Assembly: GCF_017676345.1 (NCBI RefSeq)
Contig: NZ_JAFFZM010000021.1
Coordinates: forward strand, 55,911-119,910
DNA length: 64,000 nt
From: Streptomyces smyrnaeus
Lineage (GTDB): Bacteria; Actinomycetota; Actinomycetes; Streptomycetales; Streptomycetaceae
Reading direction: 5' to 3'
The stretch's first letter is position 1, and each line of letters starts with the position of its first letter. Both the position numbers and the translations under genes were made by a program. The notes beneath the pieces were generated by a model. That model searched no databases and had not been told where the DNA came from. It was given only the letters and a program-made list of their open reading frames with translations. Shown here piece by piece: positions 1-8,510 of this stretch.

Positions 1-1
1 C

Positions 2-1303
2 TATCTGAGCCTGGACCGGCCCGCCGGCACGCTGTCCGGCGGTGAGGCGCAGCGCGTCAAGATGGTCCGCCATCTCGGCTCCAGCCTCACCGACGTCACC
101 TACGTCTTCGACGAGCCCACCATCGGCCTGCACCCGCACGACATCCAGCGGATGAACGACCTGCTGCTGCTCCTGCGCGACAAGGGCAACACGGTGCTGG
201 TGGTCGAGCACAAGCCGGAGGTCATCGCCATCGCCGACCATGTGGTCGACCTCGGTCCCGGCGCGGGCACCGACGGCGGCCGGATCTGCTACGAGGGGGA
301 CGTCCCGGGGCTGCGTGCCTCCGGCACCCTCACCGGCCGCCATCTGGGCCACCGGGCCCAGTTGCGCGAGACGGTACGGGAGCCCAAGGGCAGGGTCGAG
401 ATCCGGGGCGCCGATCGGCACAACCTCAAGAACGTCGACGTGGACATACCGCTGGGCGTGCTGACGGTCGTCACCGGTGTGGCGGGCTCCGGCAAGAGTT
501 CGCTGATCCACGGCTATCTGTCCGGGCGGGACGGTGTGCTGGTGGCCGACCAGTCACCGATCCGCGGCTCACGCCGCAGCAATCCGGCGACCTACACGGG
601 GCTGCTGGGCCCGATCCGTACGGCCTTCGCCAAGGCCAACGGCGTCAAGGCGGCGCTGTTCTCGGCGAACTCGGCGGGCGCCTGCCCCAACTGCAACGGA
701 ATCGGGCTCGTCTACACCGACCTGGCGATGATGGCGGGGGTCGCCTCGGTGTGCGAGGAGTGCGAGGGCAAGCGCTTCACACCTGAGGTGCTGGGGTACA
801 CGCTGCGCGGGAAGAACATCAGCGAGGTGCTGGCCATGTCGGTGGCCGAGGCCAACGAGTTCTTCCCCACCGGCCAGGCGGCGGCGATCCTCGGCCGGCT
901 GGCCGACGTGGGTCTGAGCTATCTGCGGCTGGGCCAGCCGCTGAACACCCTCTCGGGCGGCGAGCGCCAGCGGCTCAAGCTGGCCATCCACATGGCGGAG
1001 AAGGCCGCCGTCTACGTCCTGGACGAGCCGACGACCGGGCTGCACATGGCCGACGTCGACCAGCTGCTGGCCCTGTTGGACCGGCTGGTCGAGGACGGCA
1101 ACTCGGTGGTGGTCATCGAGCACCACCAGGCGGTGATGGCCCACGCCGACTGGATCATCGACCTGGGTCCGGGCGGCGGCCACGACGGCGGCGAGGTCCT
1201 GTTCACCGGCCCTCCGGCCGAACTCATCGCCTCGGCCGGCACGCTGACCGCCCAGCACCTGCGCGAGTACGTGGGGGAGGAGGGCGGGCAGCCCGGCATC
1301 TGA
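2..1303 (+). CDS. UvrA-like ABC ATPase (3' part of gene)
   Basis: The gene runs in from the left edge of the window, so only the last 433 residues are visible. The visible part opens inside the first ABC module with the signature LSGGEAQRVKM, then Walker B YVFDEPTIGLHP and the H-loop VVEH. A second complete module follows: Walker A GVAGSGKSS, a CPNC...CEEC zinc module, signature LSGGERQRLKLA, Walker B YVLDEPTTGLHMADV and VIEHH. This is the UvrA architecture. The spacing and the DEPTTGLHMADV wording match the short UvrA2/DrrC-like class, which in Streptomyces is often tied to tolerance of DNA-binding drugs rather than to UvrABC repair. The missing 5' part prevents a check for a UvrB-binding domain. 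A complete relative lies at the other end of the window (61487-63853). Confidence 0.9.
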   Translation, partial: YLSLDRPAGTLSGGEAQRVKMVRHLGSSLTDVTYVFDEPTIGLHPHDIQRMNDLLLLLRDKGNTVLVVEHKPEVIAIADHVVDLGPGAGTDGGRICYEGDVPGLRASGTLTGRHLGHRAQLRETVREPKGRVEIRGADRHNLKNVDVDIPLGVLTVVTGVAGSGKSSLIHGYLSGRDGVLVADQSPIRGSRRSNPATYTGLLGPIRTAFAKANGVKAALFSANSAGACPNCNGIGLVYTDLAMMAGVASVCEECEGKRFTPEVLGYTLRGKNISEVLAMSVAEANEFFPTGQAAAILGRLADVGLSYLRLGQPLNTLSGGERQRLKLAIHMAEKAAVYVLDEPTTGLHMADVDQLLALLDRLVEDGNSVVVIEHHQAVMAHADWIIDLGPGGGHDGGEVLFTGPPAELIASAGTLTAQHLREYVGEEGGQPGI

Positions 1304-1341
1304 CCGGGCAACGCCGCCCTGGCGCGGCGCGGCGGCCGAGG

Positions 1342-2121
1342 TCACCAGGAGGGCCGCGCCGACACCCCGCCGTCCAGCACCAGATCGTGGCCGTTGATCC
1401 AGCGGGCCTGCGGTGAGGCGAGGAAGACGCAGGCGTCGCCCACCTCTTCCGCCGTCCCCAGGCGGCCGTCCGGGGCCGCCGCCCGCCAGCGCCGTACGCC
1501 CTCCGGCCACTGCTCCTCGATGCCGTCCCGCTCCACCAGACCGGGTGAGACGGTGTTCACCCGCACCCCGAGCGGCCCGTATTCCAGCGCGGCTGCTCGG
1601 GCGTGCGTGACGACGGCGGCCTTGGAGACGGCGTAGTGCGCGTGCCCCGGCGCGGGCTGCGCCGCCTCGATGGAGGCGATGTGCGTGATGCTGCCGCCGC
1701 CCTGCTCGGCGAGCAGCGGTGCCGCCGCCTGGGTGCAGCCGAAGACGCTGGAGAGGTTGGTGTCGACCACCGCGCGCCACTCCTCGGCCGTCATCCCGCG
1801 CAGCGGGCGTACGGGCTGCACGCCCGCGTTGTTGACCAGCGCGCCGATGCCCCTGCCGTGCCACCGGGCGGCCTCCTCGACGACGGCGCGGCAGCCGTCC
1901 TCGGTGGCCAGTTCGCCGTGCACGGCGCGAGCCGTGCCGCCCGCCTGCTCGATCAGCTCGACCGTCCGCCGCGCCCCTGCCGCGTCGCTGCGGTAGTGCA
2001 CCGCCACCGGGGCGCCCGCCGCGGCGAACCGGAGTGCGACACCGCGCCCGATTCCGCCGGAGGCGCCGGTCACCAACACGGTGCGCCGCTCCGCCTCGGG
2101 CCGGGGTTCCGCCGGGCTCAT
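1342..2121 (-). CDS. SDR family oxidoreductase
   Basis: Classical short-chain dehydrogenase of 259 residues, the usual length. Visible motifs are the cofactor loop TGASGGIG (18-25), NNAG (97-100), catalytic Ser150, the YAVSK pair Tyr163/Lys167 and the PG motif (193-194). Tyr43-Arg44 after the second beta strand (VHYRS) favours NADP(H), by family rule. The substrate cannot be read from the sequence. The start ATG overlaps the stop of the upstream cupin gene as ATGA, so the two genes are probably translationally coupled. It converges with the UvrA-like gene. Confidence 0.9.
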   Translation of the reverse strand: MSPAEPRPEAERRTVLVTGASGGIGRGVALRFAAAGAPVAVHYRSDAAGARRTVELIEQAGGTARAVHGELATEDGCRAVVEEAARWHGRGIGALVNNAGVQPVRPLRGMTAEEWRAVVDTNLSSVFGCTQAAAPLLAEQGGGSITHIASIEAAQPAPGHAHYAVSKAAVVTHARAAALEYGPLGVRVNTVSPGLVERDGIEEQWPEGVRRWRAAAPDGRLGTAEEVGDACVFLASPQARWINGHDLVLDGGVSARPSW

Positions 2122-2660
2122 CGGGCCAGCTCCCGGATGAGCCGCGCGTGCCGCGGGTAGGCCCGGGCGAGCGCCTCCGCGTCCCCGTGCTCATAACCCG
2201 CGTCGGTGTAGCCGGGCGCCATCGTGCAGCCGAACAGCGTCCACGCCCCGCCCGACCGGTCGGCCCCGTCCGCCCCGGACGCCATGACCCGGGCGCCCAT
2301 CCAGGTGCCCGCCGGTACGGTCAGCTGCACCTGGTGCCCGGCGCCGAGGACATCGGGCCCGAGCACGGGGGTGTCGACGGCCGCGGTCCCCTCGGGCGGG
2401 AGCAGCACCAGCTGGAGCGGCGCGCCGAGGTAGTAGTGCCAGACCTCGTCGTTCGGCAGCCGGTGCAGCGCGCAGTAGTCGTCGGGTGCGTCGGTCAGCA
2501 GCATCACGATCGCGGAGCCCTCCGGCCGGCCGTCGCTCAGTTCGGGTCCTGCCCACAGCCGGCGGAACCGGCCGCCCTCGCGTGGCAGCGGCTCCAGCCC
2601 GAAGTGCGCGGCCAGTGCCTCGGCTGTGGCGCGCGCCTCATCTCTCCTCCCAGGTCGCAT
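2118..2660 (-). CDS. Cupin-like protein, DUF985 (Cupin_5) family
   Basis: 180-residue single-domain beta-barrel protein. The run FRRLWAGPEL, SAIVMLLTD, HRLPNDEVWHYYLG and the C-terminal FTLFGCTMAPGYTDAGYEHG-type segment fit the DUF985 cupin family, whose biochemical role is not settled. His and Glu residues of the HRLPNDEVWH stretch are the likely barrel ligands. It is the first gene of a two-gene unit with the SDR enzyme (4-nt overlap). The first residues MRPGRRDEARAT look less conserved, so translation could begin a little later. Confidence 0.75.
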   Translation of the reverse strand: MRPGRRDEARATAEALAAHFGLEPLPREGGRFRRLWAGPELSDGRPEGSAIVMLLTDAPDDYCALHRLPNDEVWHYYLGAPLQLVLLPPEGTAAVDTPVLGPDVLGAGHQVQLTVPAGTWMGARVMASGADGADRSGGAWTLFGCTMAPGYTDAGYEHGDAEALARAYPRHARLIRELAR

Positions 2661-3012
2661 CCTTCAGCCCTGCCCTCATGGGGCACACGTCATGCGCCCT
2701 CCATGCGCCCCCTGCCCACACCACAACACCGCGCTATCACTCGGACGGGTGAGATCGAGGCACTGAGGGGTTCGGTGTCCGCACTCACGCCTCAGCGTCC
2801 TCACGACGTGCTTAGAGTGCACATGTTCGGCCCCGGACCCCGGCCGAACGGCCGTGTCGCCGCAGGCGCACGGACCACACCGGCCTCGGCGCCGCATCTG
2901 TGCGGCCCGTTCGGCCGCACCGCCGTATGCCGTACCACCGCATCGCACCACCGCACCGTCATATCGCCGTACCGCCGCACCGCCGTGCTGCTCGTCAGTG
3001 GAAGGGGTCTCC
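2661..3012. other. Divergent intergenic region with CCGCACCGCC-like repeats
   Basis: About 350 bases between the divergent cupin and STAS genes. Positions 2900-2985 hold a loose repetition of CCGCACCGCC and GCCGTACC words. No convincing gene is seen. Promoters for both flanking genes should lie here, but no clear -35/-10 pair could be assigned by eye. Confidence 0.5.
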
Positions 3013-3381
3013 ATGGTCGCCGTCCCGCGCTCCGACACCCCGGGTCACGCCCGGTTCCGGACCGTACGCGCGAGGGGCGAACTGGACATCGCGACACTGC
3101 CCGAGCTGGAGACCGACCTCGTCCGGGCCCTCTCGGACGCCGAGCCGCCCCGGGTCGTGGTGGACATGCGGGAGGTGACGTTCCTGGACTGCTCGGTGGT
3201 GCGCGTCCTGCTGCGGGCCCGTTCCACGGCGCTCTCCCGGGCCGGCTGGCTGGTGCTGGTGTGCGCGCACGTGCCGGTCGGCAGGCTGCTGCGACGGCTG
3301 GGACTGGAGCACCACCTGCCCCACTACCCGGCACCCGACGCGATCGACACGGCGCTGGTCCCGGCCGAGGACGCCAACTGA
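3013..3381 (+). CDS. STAS domain protein (anti-sigma factor antagonist type)
   Basis: 122 residues. The ATG at 3013 is chosen because GGAAGGGG lies 5-6 nt upstream and the STAS fold begins at once (RFRTVRARGELDIATLP). The family binds anti-sigma kinases and is switched by serine phosphorylation. The core here reads VTFLDCSVVRVLL: the residue that is the phosphorylated Ser in SpoIIAA-like proteins is Cys60, followed by Ser61. That variant is not rare in Streptomyces STAS proteins, but it makes classical phospho-switching uncertain. No kinase partner lies next to it. Confidence 0.85.
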   Translation: MVAVPRSDTPGHARFRTVRARGELDIATLPELETDLVRALSDAEPPRVVVDMREVTFLDCSVVRVLLRARSTALSRAGWLVLVCAHVPVGRLLRRLGLEHHLPHYPAPDAIDTALVPAEDAN

Positions 3382-3563
3382 CGGCGTAGCCGGAAGACCC
3401 CCGAACCCCCACCATCCGGTCGCTCCGACCCCGGGACCACAACGACCACAACGACCAATACTTTTCTTGCCGTACGAGGGCAGACACCGCCCCGCCACCC
3501 AGGCAGCATGTGGGCCTCCCCCACCCCCGTCCCCCGGACTGCCCTGGAAAGGCGGTGTTCCGC

Positions 3564-4547
3564 GTGCGTACGCGCGCCCTTCTCTCCCCCCTGGCAGCCG
3601 CGGTCGTCGTGCTGCTTGTACCGCCGCTGATCACCTCAGGCAGCGGCGCAACGAGCGGCACGAACATCCCCGGCCTGCGCTTCATGGTGCCCAACACCCC
3701 CGGCGGCGGCTACGACATCACCGCCCGTACAGCCGCCAAGAACGCCGAGGACGCCGGGCTCAACCACAACATCGAGGTGTTCAACCTGCCCGGCGCCGGC
3801 GGCACCGTCGGCCTCAGCCGCCTCGTCAACGAGCGCGGCAACGGCAAGCTGACGATGTCCATGGGGCTCGGCGTGGTCGGCGCCGTCCACACCAACCACG
3901 CGCCCTCCACACTCGCCGACGCGACACCCGTCGCCCGGCTCACGGAGGAGCCCGACATCGTGGTCGTCGCCAAGGACTCCAAGTACAAGACGTTCCAGCA
4001 GCTCCTCGCCGACTGGAAGAAGCGCCCACGGTCCATGCCCGTCGGCGGCGGCTCCTCACCGGGCGGCCCCGACCACCTCGCCCCCATGCTGATGGCCCGC
4101 GCGGCCGGCATCAAGACGAAGTCGGTCAACTATGTGCCGTTCGACGGCGGCGGCGAGCTGCTGGCCTCCGTACTGGGCGGCAAGGTGAAGTTCGGCGTCT
4201 CCGGACTGGGCGAGTACCGCGACCAGATCAAGTCCGGCGAGCTGCGACTGCTCGCCGTCACCGGACCGGAGCGCGTCAAGGGCTTCGACGCGCCCACCCT
4301 CAAGGAGTCGGGCGTGGACGTGTCCTTCACCAACTGGCGCGGCATGATGGCGCCGCCCGGCCTGACCGACGCCGAACGGGACAAGCTGATCCACTTCATG
4401 AGCGAGCTGCGTCGCTCGAAGGAGTGGCGTGAGTCGCTGCGCAAGAACGGCTGGGACGACGCCTGGCTCCCCGGTGACAAGTACGGCCGCTTCCTCAAGA
4501 GCGAGAACGAGCGCGTGGACTCCGTCCTGAAGGAGCTGGGACAGTGA
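3564..4547 (+). CDS. tctC: Tripartite tricarboxylate transporter substrate-binding protein (TctC/BugT type)
   Basis: Extracytoplasmic solute receptor of about 327 residues. The GTG at 3564 is chosen: GGAAAGG lies 11 nt upstream and the protein then starts with a Sec signal (RTRALLSPLAAAVVVLLVPPL). GTG at 3555 or 3510 is possible. Mature features typical of Bug/TctC proteins are FMVPNTPGGGYDITAR near the N-terminus, FNLPGAGGTVGLSRL, and a late GxxGMMAPPGLTD segment. In this family the protein captures a carboxylate such as citrate, tricarballylate or another dicarboxylate and delivers it to TctAB. It is first in a tctC-tctB-tctA operon and its stop overlaps the tctB GTG. Confidence 0.92.
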   Translation: MRTRALLSPLAAAVVVLLVPPLITSGSGATSGTNIPGLRFMVPNTPGGGYDITARTAAKNAEDAGLNHNIEVFNLPGAGGTVGLSRLVNERGNGKLTMSMGLGVVGAVHTNHAPSTLADATPVARLTEEPDIVVVAKDSKYKTFQQLLADWKKRPRSMPVGGGSSPGGPDHLAPMLMARAAGIKTKSVNYVPFDGGGELLASVLGGKVKFGVSGLGEYRDQIKSGELRLLAVTGPERVKGFDAPTLKESGVDVSFTNWRGMMAPPGLTDAERDKLIHFMSELRRSKEWRESLRKNGWDDAWLPGDKYGRFLKSENERVDSVLKELGQ

Positions 4548-5092
4548 GCACGGCGAACGACACCGGAACCCAGCGCCCGGACGAGCGCCCCCGGCCCACC
4601 GGGCTGCGTGCCTACTCCGAACTGGGCGTGTGCGGCCTGCTGCTGGCCGTCGGCATCCTCGTCCTGACCGACGCGCTCACCATGGAAACGGTCGCCTCGG
4701 CACGCGGCCCGGTAGGCCCCCGCACGGTGCCCCTCGTCGTCGGTACGGCGCTGCTCGTCGTCGCCGTCCTGCTCGCGGTGGACGTCCTGCGCGGCGGGCG
4801 CGGCGAGGCGGAGGGCGGCGAGGACGTCGATCTGGCCGAGCCGGCCGACTGGCGTACGGTCGCGCTGCTCGCGGGCGTCTTCCTGGCCTTCGCCGCGCTG
4901 ATCGACCCGCTCGGCTTCCCCGTCGCCGGCGCGCTGCTCTTCTGGGGCTCGGCCTTCGCACTGGGCAGCCGAACCCACGCCCTCACCCGCGACCCACTGA
5001 TCGCCGCCGGGCTCTCCCTCCTCACCTATGCCGTCTTCCACCTCCTCCTCGGTGTTCAGCTGCCGGGCGGACCACTGATGGGAGTGATGTAA
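4544..5092 (+). CDS. tctB: Tripartite tricarboxylate transporter small membrane subunit TctB
   Basis: 182 residues with about four hydrophobic segments: LGVCGLLLAVGILVLTDAL, TVPLVVGTALLVVAVLLAV, TVALLAGVFLAFAALIDPLG and LIAAGLSLLTYAVFHLLLG. These fit the four-helix TctB subunit. A charged, Glu-rich loop (GGRGEAEGGEDVDLAEPADW) lies between helices two and three. The GTG start overlaps the tctC stop (GTGA) and only three bases separate its stop from tctA, so the three subunits are cotranslated. Confidence 0.9.
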   Translation: MSTANDTGTQRPDERPRPTGLRAYSELGVCGLLLAVGILVLTDALTMETVASARGPVGPRTVPLVVGTALLVVAVLLAVDVLRGGRGEAEGGEDVDLAEPADWRTVALLAGVFLAFAALIDPLGFPVAGALLFWGSAFALGSRTHALTRDPLIAAGLSLLTYAVFHLLLGVQLPGGPLMGVM

Positions 5093-5095
5093 CCG

Positions 5096-6625
5096 ATGGA
5101 CTCCGTCAACTCCCTGATCGACGGCTTCGGAACCGCCCTGACCCCCCTCAACCTGCTGTGGGCGGCAGTAGGCGTCCTGCTGGGCACCGCAATCGGCGTA
5201 CTGCCGGGCATCGGACCGGCGATGGCCGTCGCCCTGCTGCTGCCCGTCACCTACGGGCTCGACCCGACCGCCGCCTTCATCATGTTCGCCGGGATCTACT
5301 ACGGCGGCATGTTCGGCGGCTCGACGACCTCCATCCTGCTCAACACCCCCGGGGAGAGCGCGGCGGTGATCGCCGCCATCGAAGGCAACCCGATGGCCAA
5401 GGCGGGCCGCGGTTCCCAGGCACTCGCCGCCGCGGCCATCGGCCACTTCGCCGGTGGCATGATCGGCACGATCCTGCTGGTGGTCCTCGCCCCGACCGTG
5501 GCGAACCTGGCCGTCGACATCGGCGCCCCGGACTACTTCGCGATCATGGTGCTGGCCTTCATCGCCGTCACCTCCGTCCTCGGCTCCTCCCGCGTCCGCG
5601 GCTTCGCCTCCCTGCTGATCGGCCTGACCCTCGGGCTCGTCGGCCTGGACCAGATGACCGGCCAGCAGCGGCTGACGTTCGGCAGCCTCCAGCTCTCGGA
5701 CGGCATCGACGTCGTGATCGTCGCCGTCGGTCTCTTCGCCATCGGCGAGGCGCTGTGGGTCGCCGCGCATCTGCGGCGCGGAACCGGACCCTCGATCCCG
5801 GTCGGCCGCCCCTGGCTGGGCCGCGACGAACTGCGGCGCACCTGGAAGCCGTGGCTGCGCGGACCGCTGATCGGCTTCCCGTTCGGCGCGATCCCCGCCG
5901 GCGGCGCGGAGATCCCCACCTTCCTCTCCTACATCACCGAAAAGCGGCTCTCCAAGCACCGGAAGGAGTTCGGCAAGGGCGCCATCGAGGGCGTCGCCGG
6001 ACCGGAGTCGGCCGCCTCCGCGTCGGCGGCCGGCACCCTCGTCTCGATGCTGACCCTCGGGCTGCCGACCACCGCCGTCGCCGCCGTGATGCTCGCCGCG
6101 TTCCAGCAGTACGGCATCCAGCCGGGCCCCCTGCTCTTCGACCGCGAGCCCGAACTGGTGTGGGGCCTGATCGCCTCACTCTTCGTGGGCATGGTCATGC
6201 TGCTCGTCCTGAACCTGCCGCTGGCACCGGTCTGGTCGAAGCTGCTGCGCGTACCGCGCCCCTACCTGTACGCCGGCATCCTCTTCTTCGCGGCGGTCGG
6301 CGCCTACGCGGTGGGCGGTGAGGCCATCGACGTGGTGATCCTGCTCGTCATCGGTCTCATCGGCCTGATGATGCGGCGCTACGGGCTGCCCGTGCTCCCC
6401 GCGATCATCGGCGTCATCCTGGGCCCCAACGCGGAGCAACAACTGCGCAGGGCGCTCCAGATCAGTGACGGCAGCGTCACCGGACTGGTCAACACCCCGT
6501 TCGCCGTCACGGTGTACGTGGTGATCGCGGCGCTGCTCGCCTGGCCACTGCTGAAGCGCCTGCTTCCCTTCCACCGCCGCAACTCGACCCCGACCTCGAC
6601 CCAGACCCCGCCTCCCGGGGCCTGA
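5096..6625 (+). CDS. tctA: Tripartite tricarboxylate transporter large permease TctA
   Basis: 509-residue polytopic permease, standard length. It carries the family signature GVLPGIGPAMAVALLLPVTY (about 37-56) followed by YYGGMFGGSTTSILLNTPGE, and the second pseudo-repeat GAIPAGGAEIPTF with GLPTTAVAAVM. The permease couples uptake of carboxylates to an ion gradient. GGGAGTGATGTAACCG ahead of the ATG provides the ribosome site within the end of tctB. No TctD/TctE two-component regulators are adjacent. A strong hairpin follows the gene. Confidence 0.94.
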   Translation: MDSVNSLIDGFGTALTPLNLLWAAVGVLLGTAIGVLPGIGPAMAVALLLPVTYGLDPTAAFIMFAGIYYGGMFGGSTTSILLNTPGESAAVIAAIEGNPMAKAGRGSQALAAAAIGHFAGGMIGTILLVVLAPTVANLAVDIGAPDYFAIMVLAFIAVTSVLGSSRVRGFASLLIGLTLGLVGLDQMTGQQRLTFGSLQLSDGIDVVIVAVGLFAIGEALWVAAHLRRGTGPSIPVGRPWLGRDELRRTWKPWLRGPLIGFPFGAIPAGGAEIPTFLSYITEKRLSKHRKEFGKGAIEGVAGPESAASASAAGTLVSMLTLGLPTTAVAAVMLAAFQQYGIQPGPLLFDREPELVWGLIASLFVGMVMLLVLNLPLAPVWSKLLRVPRPYLYAGILFFAAVGAYAVGGEAIDVVILLVIGLIGLMMRRYGLPVLPAIIGVILGPNAEQQLRRALQISDGSVTGLVNTPFAVTVYVVIAALLAWPLLKRLLPFHRRNSTPTSTQTPPPGA

Positions 6626-6664
6626 TCACCGCTCTGCCCCTCCCCCGCCCCTCCCCCGAAGACG

Positions 6665-6704
6665 CCGCGTTCCGCCCCGGTCCCCCGTCCGGGACGGAAC
6701 GCGG
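6665..6704 (+). terminator. Intrinsic terminator of tctCBA
   Basis: CCGCGTTCCG pairs perfectly with CGGAACGCGG (10 bp), with a further GTCCC/GGGAC pairing inside the loop, and TTTCG follows. It lies between the convergent tctA and DedA genes and may serve both. Confidence 0.75.
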
Positions 6705-6810
6705 TTTCGTTCGTCCTGTGCTGTGCTGGGCTGTGCTGGGCCGGGCTGAGCTGAGCGAACCTGCTGTACGCACCCGCTGTGCGAGCCCGCGGTGCGAACC
6801 GCCGCAGCTG

Positions 6811-8067
6811 TCAGCGGCGGGCGTGCCGGCCGCGGCCGGAGCGGTTCTGGGGGGCCGACGGATCCTGGGGCGCGGCGGGCGGACCCTGCGGCGCCCCGCC
6901 CTCGTCGTAGTCGTACGGCCCCGCGTACGGACCGTCTTGCGGCCCCTGGGGCGCTGCCGCCGGGTGCGCCTGGTGTCCCTGGGGCGCCTGGTGGTGTCCG
7001 GGGGCCTGGTGTCCCTGGGGAGCCGCACCGGTGCCGTACGGGGCGCCCTGCGGCGGGCCCTGCGGAGCTCCTTGCGGAGCACCGCCGGTGCCGCCGTACG
7101 GAACCTCCGGGGGGAGCGGGCGGCCGACGCCGTAGGGGGAGCCGGGAGGCATCGGACCCTCGGGCCCCTGGCCGTGGCCGGGGCCGTGGCCGCCGGGGCC
7201 GTAACCCTGCTGGCCGTACCCCTGGCCGTGGTCCTGCTGTCCCTGTCCCTGCCCGTGACCGGCGTTCGGGCCGTATGCGTTCGGGGCGCCCGGGTGCCGG
7301 CCCGGAGCGCCGTAGCCCGGAGCGCCGTAACCGGGGGCGCCGTAGGGGGCGGCGGCGGGGGTGCCCGGCGTTCCCGGGGCGCCCGGCGCCGGGGGGTGGT
7401 TCCCCGCGTGGACGGGAGCCTCCGCGGCGGCGTCCTCGGCGGGCGAGTCGCTCTTGCGGCGGCTCCGCAGGTACTCGACCACGATGGGGACGACCGACAG
7501 CAGCACGATGCCGACCAGGATCTTCTCGATGTGCTGATGGACCAGGTCGATCTGTCCGAGCCCCGCGCCGAGCAGAGTGACGCCCGCACCCCACAGGGTG
7601 CCGCCGACGATGTTGAAGATGACGAAGGACCGGTACCGCATCCCGCTGACACCGGCGATGATCGGCGTGAACGTCCGCACGATCGGCACGAACCGGGCCA
7701 GCACCAGCGACTTCGGGCCGTGCTTCTCGAAGAACTCGTGCGCCTTCTCGACGTTCTCCTGCTTGAAGAACCGCGAGTCCGGCCGCTTGAAGAGCGTGGG
7801 CCCCACTTTCTTGCCGAACATGTATCCGACCTGATCGCCCAGCACGGCGGCGAGCACGATCAGCAGGCACATCAGCCACAGCGGCATGTGCAGCTGGTCG
7901 GTCACAATCAGCAGGCCCGTGGTGAACAGCAGCGAGTCGCCGGGCAGGAAGAAGCCGATGAGCAGGCCCGACTCCGCGAAGACGATCGCCAGGATCCCGA
8001 CCGGGCCGAAGGTCTGGATCAGGAAGTCCGGATCCAGCCAGCTGGGTCCTAGTGCGAGGTTGGTCAC
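6811..8067 (-). CDS. DedA family membrane protein with long Pro/Gly/Gln-rich C-terminal tail
   Basis: 418 residues. The GTG at 8067 is chosen because AGGAGCC lies just upstream. Residues 1-200 are a normal DedA/SNARE-associated domain: ILAIVFAESGLLIGFFLPGDSLL, GDQVGYMFGKKVGP, then FFEKHGPKSLVLARFVPIVRTFTP and GVSGMRYRSFVIFNIVGGTLWG. DedA proteins are membrane undecaprenyl-phosphate or lipid flippase-type proteins. From about residue 205 to the end the sequence is a low-complexity tail with repeated GAPGYGAPG, GQGQGQQ and PQGAPQGPPQG units, about as long as the membrane domain. Ordinary DedA proteins stop near residue 200-220. The tail is predicted to be cytoplasmic and disordered. Confidence 0.9.
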   Translation of the reverse strand: MTNLALGPSWLDPDFLIQTFGPVGILAIVFAESGLLIGFFLPGDSLLFTTGLLIVTDQLHMPLWLMCLLIVLAAVLGDQVGYMFGKKVGPTLFKRPDSRFFKQENVEKAHEFFEKHGPKSLVLARFVPIVRTFTPIIAGVSGMRYRSFVIFNIVGGTLWGAGVTLLGAGLGQIDLVHQHIEKILVGIVLLSVVPIVVEYLRSRRKSDSPAEDAAAEAPVHAGNHPPAPGAPGTPGTPAAAPYGAPGYGAPGYGAPGRHPGAPNAYGPNAGHGQGQGQQDHGQGYGQQGYGPGGHGPGHGQGPEGPMPPGSPYGVGRPLPPEVPYGGTGGAPQGAPQGPPQGAPYGTGAAPQGHQAPGHHQAPQGHQAHPAAAPQGPQDGPYAGPYDYDEGGAPQGPPAAPQDPSAPQNRSGRGRHARR

Positions 8068-8510
8068 GGAAGGCTCCTGATCAGGGGCGCGGGGCTGGGT
8101 GTCTCCCGGCCGGTGGCCGGCGAGGCGCGGAGACGGCACGCGGGCGGTGTCGGACGCTACACGCTACCAACGCGGGTCCACTCCCCATGCGTTCCCGAGC
8201 CACCAGTGCGGGTGCGGTACCCGTGCGCTACGGCCGGGAAGACATCCGCAGCAACACCGACACCGCGCACACAGCGGCACCGGCAGAACACGCACAGGCG
8301 TTCCCTCCGGGCCCGGCGCCCGCTAACTTCCCTCTCACCGAGTCCGCGCGTCCGTATGCCGGACGCTCCGGACAGGAACGCCAAGAGCACCGCAGAGCAC
8401 AGCACCGCACCTCGGAGCACAGAAAAGCACAGCACAGCTCAGCACCGCAGAGCACCAGAGAGCACCAGAGCACCACACGTCGAACAGCCGTTCCCGAAAG
8501 GACCACGACT
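8068..8510. repeat. Divergent intergenic region with ten AGCAC words in about 10-bp register (8386-8473)
   Basis: This 443-base region separates the DedA gene from the M28 peptidase gene. AGCAC occurs at 8386, 8396, 8401, 8416, 8426, 8431, 8441, 8451, 8461 and 8469. Most copies lie on the same helical face, ending 38 bases before the peptidase start. The upstream part (8100-8380) shows no gene I can support. Confidence 0.6.

Noticed and set aside
569..2194. Long minus-strand open frame (541 codons) across the UvrA-like and SDR genes
   Set aside because: It lies antisense to or in another frame of two well-supported genes and is composed of Arg/Gly/Ala runs typical of shadow frames in high-GC DNA.
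2890..2990. CRISPR-like array in the STAS leader
   Set aside because: The CCGCACCGCC words are irregular in spacing and there are no unique spacers of constant length.
4130..5959. 609-codon minus-strand frame opposite tctCBA
   Set aside because: Antisense shadow: the Asp/Glu/Gln-rich composition mirrors plus-strand codons, and the plus-strand genes have clear family motifs and ribosome sites.
7000..7440. Separate gene in the region coding the DedA tail
   Set aside because: Plus-strand frames here are shadows of the Pro/Gly/Gln tail; the minus-strand frame is continuous with the DedA domain.
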